Origin: Sinotaia quadrata
Lineage: Eukaryota > Mollusca > Gastropoda > Architaenioglossa > Viviparidae
Direction: 5' to 3'
Length of the DNA stretch: 64,000 nt
NCBI GenBank assembly: GCA_028829895.1
Contig: CM054178.1
Coordinates: 64,448,335 to 64,512,334 of the forward strand
Made by a program: the position numbers and the translations under genes. Under the pieces are notes generated by a model, which worked only from the letters and a program-made list of their open reading frames with translations, was not told the origin of the DNA and did not search any database. Shown piece by piece: positions 57,641-64,000 of this stretch (positions within the stretch are counted from its first letter, which is position 1; the number at the start of each line of letters is the position of its first letter).

Positions 57641-59839
57641 CTTGAATGTGAACTCAGAGAAATACAGGCAAAATCAAATTCTGATAAGATTAATTTAATT
57701 CATATATTCAAATTTTAAGAGTTGTTCCTCATACTTCTCCCAAAGCTCTTTCCTCAAAGAGATTAAAAATGCAAGGATATCACTTATACAATGTGCCAGC
57801 ATTTTGCACACAAATATTCATCCTATCAGATTGCAAGAATAATTTAAACATATCAGTCCAGACATCATTTTGGCTTAAGAATGCATGCATGTTTTCTTTT
57901 TTTTTTAATTGAGAATTTTTAGTAACGCTATTATTAAGAAATACATTTAATATTTTTAAGACAGTATTATTAAGGTTACTATATATTAAGATTCTGTAGT
58001 TTCCCCCATTATTTCAGGAAAAGGTGGATAGTATTTTTTTTTTTTTGCAGTGGGGGTGGCAAAAAGTAGCCCTAGGGAAAAATGTTCATTTTCAAGGAGT
58101 GCATCCCTGAATCTTGGTCAATGCCTATATTTAATAAACAGAAGATGAATTTTAGGTTGTACAAGAAGCATACACACTTAACCAGTAAAGAGAAGTAAAA
58201 TAAATCTTCCTACCCTGCAGGCTGACAAATATACAAGAAATGTTTTCTGCCATCTTCTAGCAGCAACAAAAAGTTATATGAATAAATAAATGGATTGATA
58301 AGTAAAAAAAAATACAATGTCTTCTTGTTCTGCACTCTAAAATTCTTGTACAAGATAATAAATGTGTTTATCAACTAGATGCCAAAATCAATTCTTTGCA
58401 ATACAAGCACATTGCAGATACTGCACAGAACTAACTATATAATGAAGTACTGATCAAATGAACTTACACAAATAAAATCTGTTAAGAAATATCTGCTTTA
58501 CCAGTACAGGTACTGCTTATATCATTCCATTCAAAGAGTTCGTGACAATAATTTGGAAGTACTAAGACCCAATCACTAATTTCATTCATTTGTCCTCAAT
58601 AAAATCAGTGTGCTCTATAATTATTCTCAAAATACAGAAGTACCCTCCACTTTAGACTGTCAGGTTTAATGTAAGCATAATCTTTCTTGTTGCAGTAATG
58701 GACCCTTTATCCAAAATTCAGAAATAAGTACAAAACAGACTATTAAATCTTAATGCTGTTAGGACAAAGGCAGAGAATCACAAGTCGATTTAAATTTAAA
58801 CAAACTAATGTTAAATGATATTTACTACAAAATTAGTTTCTCAGGAAAGACTGCAATGTAACTGTTTAGACATCGAGTAAAATACACACATATTTATAAT
58901 ATGCATGGATTTCTAACAAACAATAACTCATATTTCTAAGGCCCCCTATAAAAAAAACAATCAATAGATTGAATTCTCCACTAAAAAAGCTTTCTTTCAT
59001 TGTCACATAAACTGTCTACAAAGACATCATCCCTCTATCCAAACAAATCAATAAGTTTCAAGATCATAATCAGTCTCCAAGTTCAATTTACAAAGCGTTT
59101 AAAGAAATTAGCACATTTGAAACTAATTTTTACAGAAAATTAGCACAATGCTTGAAAATAAATTTACTTCTCAAGAAATTAGCATGGATGTTTGAAATTA
59201 TATTTATTTCTCAACTAAGAACTAACAGGGCCAGTTTATTGACATATAAAAGCTTTGTAATCATGCAGCGCAAAATCTGAAAATGCTAAACATAGATTGT
59301 ACATTCCGGCTTACATGAAGGCAATTAGATTTACAAAACAGCAAGAAGCAGAAATCTAGACTGGCTGTCCCTGAAGTAGCAAATTTTTAATTCATGTCAG
59401 AAATTTTAAAAACTTTTACCTAGAAATTTGCACTGATTAACCAGTATTTAACTATGCAAATCTAAATCAAGGTGTAACTTTACTAGCTTGATCAATGCTT
59501 ACTAATGACTAATACTATTTAGGAATAAAATGAATCACCAGGAATGATTTAGGGAGACTTCTCTATGTAAATAAAAGTAAACTAATGCAATATTACAATA
59601 GTGACATATTCATCTACAAGTGCAAAACAAGAATTCCACATATCTCTTTCCATTATTTTCTTGTTTTATCAGTTTTAAAAAAATATTTTGCATCTCCTAG
59701 TAGTTTGGGTTTGGGAACAGCCATTTCTTCAGCAACTGCAAAATATCTAATGTATCATTCATGATCTGATGGTCTGTCTTGCAAATGATGTATGCTGTCA
59801 AGATCAGTTTGATAAAGAGCTATGCGACACTCTTTTATC

Positions 59840-60240
59840 CATTTTAGTCTCTGGCAATAGTGTCCTTTCTCCCTTTAAGGACCTCAGACACTAGTGTCCT
59901 TTCTCCCTGTAAGGACCACAGACACTAGTCAGTAGTGTCCTTTCTCCCTGTAAGGACCTCAGACACTAGCATCCCTTCTCACTAAATATCTCAGACACTA
60001 GTGACTCTCTCCATGAAAAGACCTCAGATATAAGTTGCCTTCTCTCTGCAAAGAACTCTGGTACTAGTTACCCTTCTCAATGTAAAGATCTCAAACATTA
60101 GTGTTCTCTCTTACTGTACAAGACATCCAACACGTGTCCCTTCTCACTGTCAAGACATGAGACACATCTCTTCTCACTCGTGTCCCTTCTCACTGTCAAG
60201 CCATCAGATGTGTCCTTTCTCACTGTCAAGACTTCAGGTA
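59840..60240. repeat. About 40-bp minisatellite
   Basis: Unit AGTGTCCTTTCTCCCTGTAA plus GGACCTCAGACACT, about ten copies with drift to TCACTGTCAAGACATCAG. Confidence 0.92.
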
Positions 60241-61556
60241 GTTTTATGAAAGAAATAGAAGCTTCAACTAACCAACTAAAATTCATAATAGATTCTTTTA
60301 ATCTTTATGTTGCTTTCTAGCAATGCTTTTGAAAGAAATTATGTTGGGTTTAAGCAAATTTAACAAACATTAACTGGGGTATTTGGGTCTTGTTTAAGGA
60401 ATAAATTATGAAGTTACTTTTCTTAAGATCTGCCTAGTACAAGGTCATTTGTCGAAAATATTGACAAGCTTGGTGCACAGTGTAGTGTTATAATATAATG
60501 GTCTAGGAGCTCAATTATTTTGATACAAAATCTTGTATATGTGCAGTTCCTAAAGATTTTAACACAGTGTTGGTTTATTCTGTTGAGTCAAATCTCCCAC
60601 TGAATTATGCTCAAAATATCCTCATGCATGTGAGTTTAGGTCAAGGTGACCCTTGCAAATGTGAATGTTTATTGTAATTTCAAATGCCTTTTAAAAAAAT
60701 ACACCATAATCACTAACTGATATCTATAAATGAATTGCTACACTAACAACCAGTAACATTCCAAAGAAACAGTCAATAACAAAAGTTGTTGACTTCACTG
60801 GGTATGCAAAAGACTAATAAAAAATTAACTTATTTATATGGATATGTTCTACCAGGATATGAGCTATCTACCTGTAATACATAAATCATAAAAATCAAAC
60901 CATTAAAAAAAAGTGCCTTCTGATTTCAACAATTAAATTGAACAGATTTTCATTCTATTATTCAACAGCAATCTATGAAAACTATTTAAAAATCTAATTA
61001 ATAATCTGAAAACAACCTGACACAAATGAATACTTCTGCATGTTACAGTGAAAGGAAGTTTTCTTTTTCTTTTTTACTTCAATGGCTGAAAAGGTAAAGT
61101 GGGAAACACATTACATTCAATTTATGTTACGAGCTCAGCATATACTTCAGTATATTTATGAATATCGCACAAACATCTATATCAAAGTATATGTTTAATA
61201 TTTTTATGAGCCAGCAGGAATCTTTTTTTCAAAAGGATATTTTTTAATCTATACTTCATTAGCGGAAAAAAACATATTTTAAATGAACAAAGTGCCTTTG
61301 CCAGTATCACCATTCATTAGAAAAGATATTTGCATAAAGCTTTTTTAAGGGCAAAACAGCCTCCATCCCTCCATCAATATCCCAATTAAAAAAAAAAATT
61401 AAACTCTACTATATTCTAACTTAATTCTGAATAATGTTAAGAATAAATACCAATTTTTCACATATTTACACCTTGGAGAGTTTAAATTAAATGCTGCTGA
61501 AAATTCTCAAGGCTGCTTGGGGTCACCTATATATATAAAATGAATTCATCACCAGC

Positions 61557-61796
61557 AAGGTAAAGTCCACAGTCCGAACAACAGCAGCCAAGAGGCTGAA
61601 AGGCACTATGGAAAAGGACTGCTCAGGAAACTGGTTAAAATCACTGTACAAGAACAAAGGAATGCAAGAGTACCAATGGTATTCGGCAGTTCAAGAGAGG
61701 AAGGTGTCAGCAAATCCTTTCTGGGGTCAGCCTGAGAAAAAAGACTTTGACCAAATTAACAATAATGTGCGGATTTGTACCAGTGACCACTTCTAA
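61557..61796 (+). CDS. Short unassigned ORF with a weak THAP-like end
   Basis: The frame is open from a TAA near 61540. From about 61557 (AAG GTA AAG) it runs about 79 codons to TAA at 61796, with an ATG at 61608. It contains EKDCSGNWLKSLYKN and QWYSAVQERKV and ends NNNVRICTSDHF. THAP zinc fingers end in a similar (R)xC-x2-HF after a Trp-bearing helix, so this could be a truncated THAP or P-element-type fragment, but the first two cysteines are missing. It lies antisense to the ZNF706 3' region. Confidence 0.25.
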   Translation, partial: KVKSTVRTTAAKRLKGTMEKDCSGNWLKSLYKNKGMQEYQWYSAVQERKVSANPFWGQPEKKDFDQINNNVRICTSDHF

Positions 61797-62007
61797 TCTA
61801 AATATAATCATTTTAAGATGTAAATCTATATTAAAACTCAAACCACCTCAATCTGAGTAAACATTTAATGCAATATCACAACAACAGTTTGTCTCAATTG
61901 TGACACTGAAAGAAGGGCACCTATTAAAAAGAAAATATCATCTCCACACAGAATAATACAAAGTCAATATACTTTTGAACTTTGCCACAAGCACAGTTTC
62001 AAATGTT

Positions 62008-62226
62008 TTAATAATGTGATCCAACACAGTTTTCAAAATTATGGAGAAATGATGTTCTATTACTAGTTCTGAATGGAGTGCAACCGGATGAAATGACGTT
62101 AATTTTGGCTCTGCTTTGATTATAAATGGTACATCCACAATAATTTCTGGACAGTTCAGCTGTGCGTTTCAAGGTCAGGTCTGAGATCGTGACTGCACCT
62201 TCCCAATGTAGTGATATTACTTCAGC
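62008..62226 (-). other. ZNF706: Probable spliced 3' UTR exon of ZNF706, with an in-frame open extension
   Basis: On the minus strand a strong acceptor (TTATTTACTTTTTTCAG) precedes position 62226. Joined to the donor at 63395 it makes a 1,169-nt intron. The frame is continuous with the ZNF706 frame after its TGA: CTG GAG, then GCT GAA GTA and so on, for 72 more codons to TAA at 62008 (it includes EVISLHWEGAVTISDLTLK). It is probably UTR. It could be an alternative or read-through C-terminus. The poly(A) site further left was not located. Confidence 0.6.
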
Positions 62227-63395
62227 CTGAAAAAAGTAAATAACATATATTGGTTAAAATCAGTTAAAAATACCAAAGTTAAATAAGTTTATAACATTTT
62301 CTCTGGTAATCTGTAAAATTAATTAGAAACATCATTATGTCTGTGGAATGAATGAGCTGAAACAATTTCTGAGTCGTTTTGAAAGGACAAAATGAAAGCA
62401 TACTTAGGTAACAAAGATCTTTCATTAAACAATAATGTAAGTAATACTATAATTTGAAAACATAGTTTGTATTTGGAATCACAACTAACCAACCCTAACC
62501 AGGAATACATGGTAGCAGATCATGTTAGCAAAAATTTACAAAATCAAAATTATTTATGTACCTTTGTCAAAGCTTAAAGTGCATGTAGTTGCAGCAATCT
62601 CTGATAATGGAGAGATAAATCTGTTGGTGAAATCAACAAATGTTGGAACTCAACATTCAACACAGGAAATAGTCAGCAAGTCAAGACTATACACCTTTTC
62701 TGACTAGTATTCAAATGTAAATACTGCATATCATTTCCCTTTTTAAAGCAAATACCATTAATTAGATAGCTGGACAGTAGCCCGTCAGCACAATACTTTT
62801 GTAAAAGTGCACATTTTCATTACTTTTCATTCACTGATTTCTCAACAACCAAGGCATTGTTCAAAATCAAGCTTAATTTTTATGATTGTAAATTTGTATG
62901 TCTTGCTTGCACGTGGAAACTAAGCGGATTGAATAAACTTGACTAATTTTTCACCTGTGTTGAGTTTTGTCCAGCTGATTTACATGACTTAACAGAATGC
63001 GCGTTTTGATATAACGCGTTTCTTACCTCAACGCAAATCCCACAAACACACTACACACATATATTTGGTATCAAAATGAAGATAATTAAATGATGCATCT
63101 ATTGCTATGAAGTTTGGTGTGGTTTTTCCCGTAAACTTTTTAAAAAATGAGTTTTAAAGCAAACTTTAGCAAGAAATCTGCAAATTTCGTTGTTTAAAAA
63201 AGGGTCAAAAGTACACTATTACTAGTTTTGAATGAAAGGTCTTTCCACACCCTTTCGACTGAGATATGGGGTTAATGTATTCTATTTTCTATAAGGATAG
63301 TGTATCTAAAGCCATTCCTCTTCCTACACAGATCTGAAATAAAGAAATCACTTTCCTCAAATCAAGCACTTGGTAAAATTATAATAATTACTCAC
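62227..63395 (-). other. ZNF706: Probable intron in the ZNF706 3' UTR
   Basis: Bounded on the minus strand by GTGAGT (63395) and TTTTTTCAG (62227). AT-rich, with no other element seen. Confidence 0.6.
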
Positions 63396-63401
63396 CTCCA
63401 G

Positions 63402-63491
63402 TCACACATCTTTCAGAGCTTCTGGAAGAGGTTCTTTGGGATGTTTATTTTCAAAGTGCTGTTTGAATGTCTTTGGATCCGGCATTTGTGC
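63402..63491 (-). CDS. ZNF706: ZNF706 homologue, last coding exon (partial gene)
   Basis: Read on the minus strand, acceptor GGTTTAG then AQMPDPKTFKQHFENKHPKE and PLPEALKDV, then TGA. This closely matches the C-terminus of ZNF706 (human has QMPDPKTFKQHFESKHPKT), a small conserved protein with one C2H2 zinc finger. The two zinc-binding histidines (H-x4-H) are here. The two cysteines and the basic N-terminus would be in exons beyond the right edge. A strong donor GAG|GTGAGT lies six bases after the stop, so the 3' UTR is probably spliced. The gene points toward TRANK1 (tail to tail). Confidence 0.93.
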   Translation of the reverse strand, partial: AQMPDPKTFKQHFENKHPKEPLPEALKDV

Positions 63492-64000
63492 CTAAACCAT
63501 GGAGTTGGAACAGTATATAAAATCAGGCTTTAATTTAAGCATACTAATAAGTAATTTGAAACAAACAAACTTCTATCATTTAAACGAAAAAAGGCTGAAT
63601 ATTTTGTGTAATATTTTGCTGTAACAGTGCAACATTAACCAAATTTACAATTTCATCAATGACTACAATGGCTTATAGTACAATGTCTGCATTATCTAGA
63701 CAACAGTTTATTATAAAGGTATATTTTATTTGTGTAAAATATTTGCTTTTTATCTAGGCAATACTTAATAGTAAAATATTTGTGATATTTTACCTTGACA
63801 ATAGTTTATAATACACTACTGCCTCAATATAATGCAGTCCTTGGGGTCTTAAAAATTTGACCATTTTGTACGTGAGGCTGAATTATAATGAGGGATCCTT
63901 TCTGTCTTATGGTAGCTACTGTTTATCAACTTATGGTTCACGCTACTTCACCACATACTTTAAGCTATGTAATTTAAGCATATATAAACACAGTACTGTT
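63492..64000 (-). other. ZNF706: ZNF706 intron running off the window
   Basis: No exon encoding the ZNF706 cysteines or basic N-terminus was found here, so it should lie beyond the right edge. Confidence 0.6.

Larger units (their letters stand above)
53451..62007. other. Tail-to-tail intergenic / 3' region between TRANK1-like and ZNF706
   Basis: Repeat-rich (see separate entries) with no further TRANK1 exon recognised on the plus strand. Poly(A)-signal-like AATAAA occurs at about 54887 on the plus strand; TTTATT (minus-strand AATAAA) occurs near 60575 and 60665. None can be assigned as a real site. Confidence 0.5.

Overview
This is a eukaryotic, animal-type window: AT-rich, with small exons in long introns, GT-AG (and probably two GC-AG) splice sites, minisatellites and LINE fragments. 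Both recognisable genes are animal genes. The heavy load of tetranucleotide and minisatellite repeats fits an invertebrate, and my guess is a mollusc, perhaps a gastropod. The sequence alone does not prove the species.

The main content, about 4.3-53.5 kb on the plus strand, is one gene: an orthologue of TRANK1 (TPR and ankyrin repeat-containing protein 1), a very large SF1 (UvrD/Rep-like) helicase-domain protein. I traced about 25 exons (some 1,800 codons) from splice signals, reading-frame phase and family resemblance. The order is: a possible start exon and N-terminal helical exons (4.7-9.2 kb); an ankyrin exon (16.2 kb); a long basic, low-complexity exon (19.1-19.9 kb); the pre-helicase region (20.2-24.0 kb); the helicase core (25.8-43.4 kb), with Walker A GRSGTGKT, Walker B DETQD, GDSAQ, NYRSH, ESKGLEF and AITRAR all intact; then TPR-like helical exons (44.8-49.1 kb). 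A candidate last exon lies at 53.3 kb. Most junctions agree in phase. Three do not close simply (exons 3 to 4, 6 to 7 and 9 to 10) and are discussed.

At the right edge, on the minus strand, is the last coding exon of ZNF706, a small C2H2 zinc-finger protein. It is followed by a strong donor and a strong acceptor 1.2 kb away, so its 3' UTR seems to be spliced. The frame after its stop stays open for 74 codons across that junction. The two genes lie tail to tail, with about 8.5 kb of repeat-rich DNA between the TRANK1 candidate stop and the end of that frame.

Non-genic content is mainly: (i) more than twenty tandem repeats, nearly one per large intron, two of which contain copies of a splice donor; (ii) a dispersed non-coding repeat family with at least five copies in both orientations; (iii) two decayed LINE fragments side by side in opposite orientation in the 16.4-19.1 kb intron, one with a restriction-like endonuclease domain and one with a reverse-transcriptase finger region; (iv) smaller candidates: a hAT-like insertion, an LTR-like segment, an inverted repeat at 56.5 kb and a perfect hairpin at 26.5 kb. 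I found no tRNA, rRNA, CRISPR or prokaryotic features.
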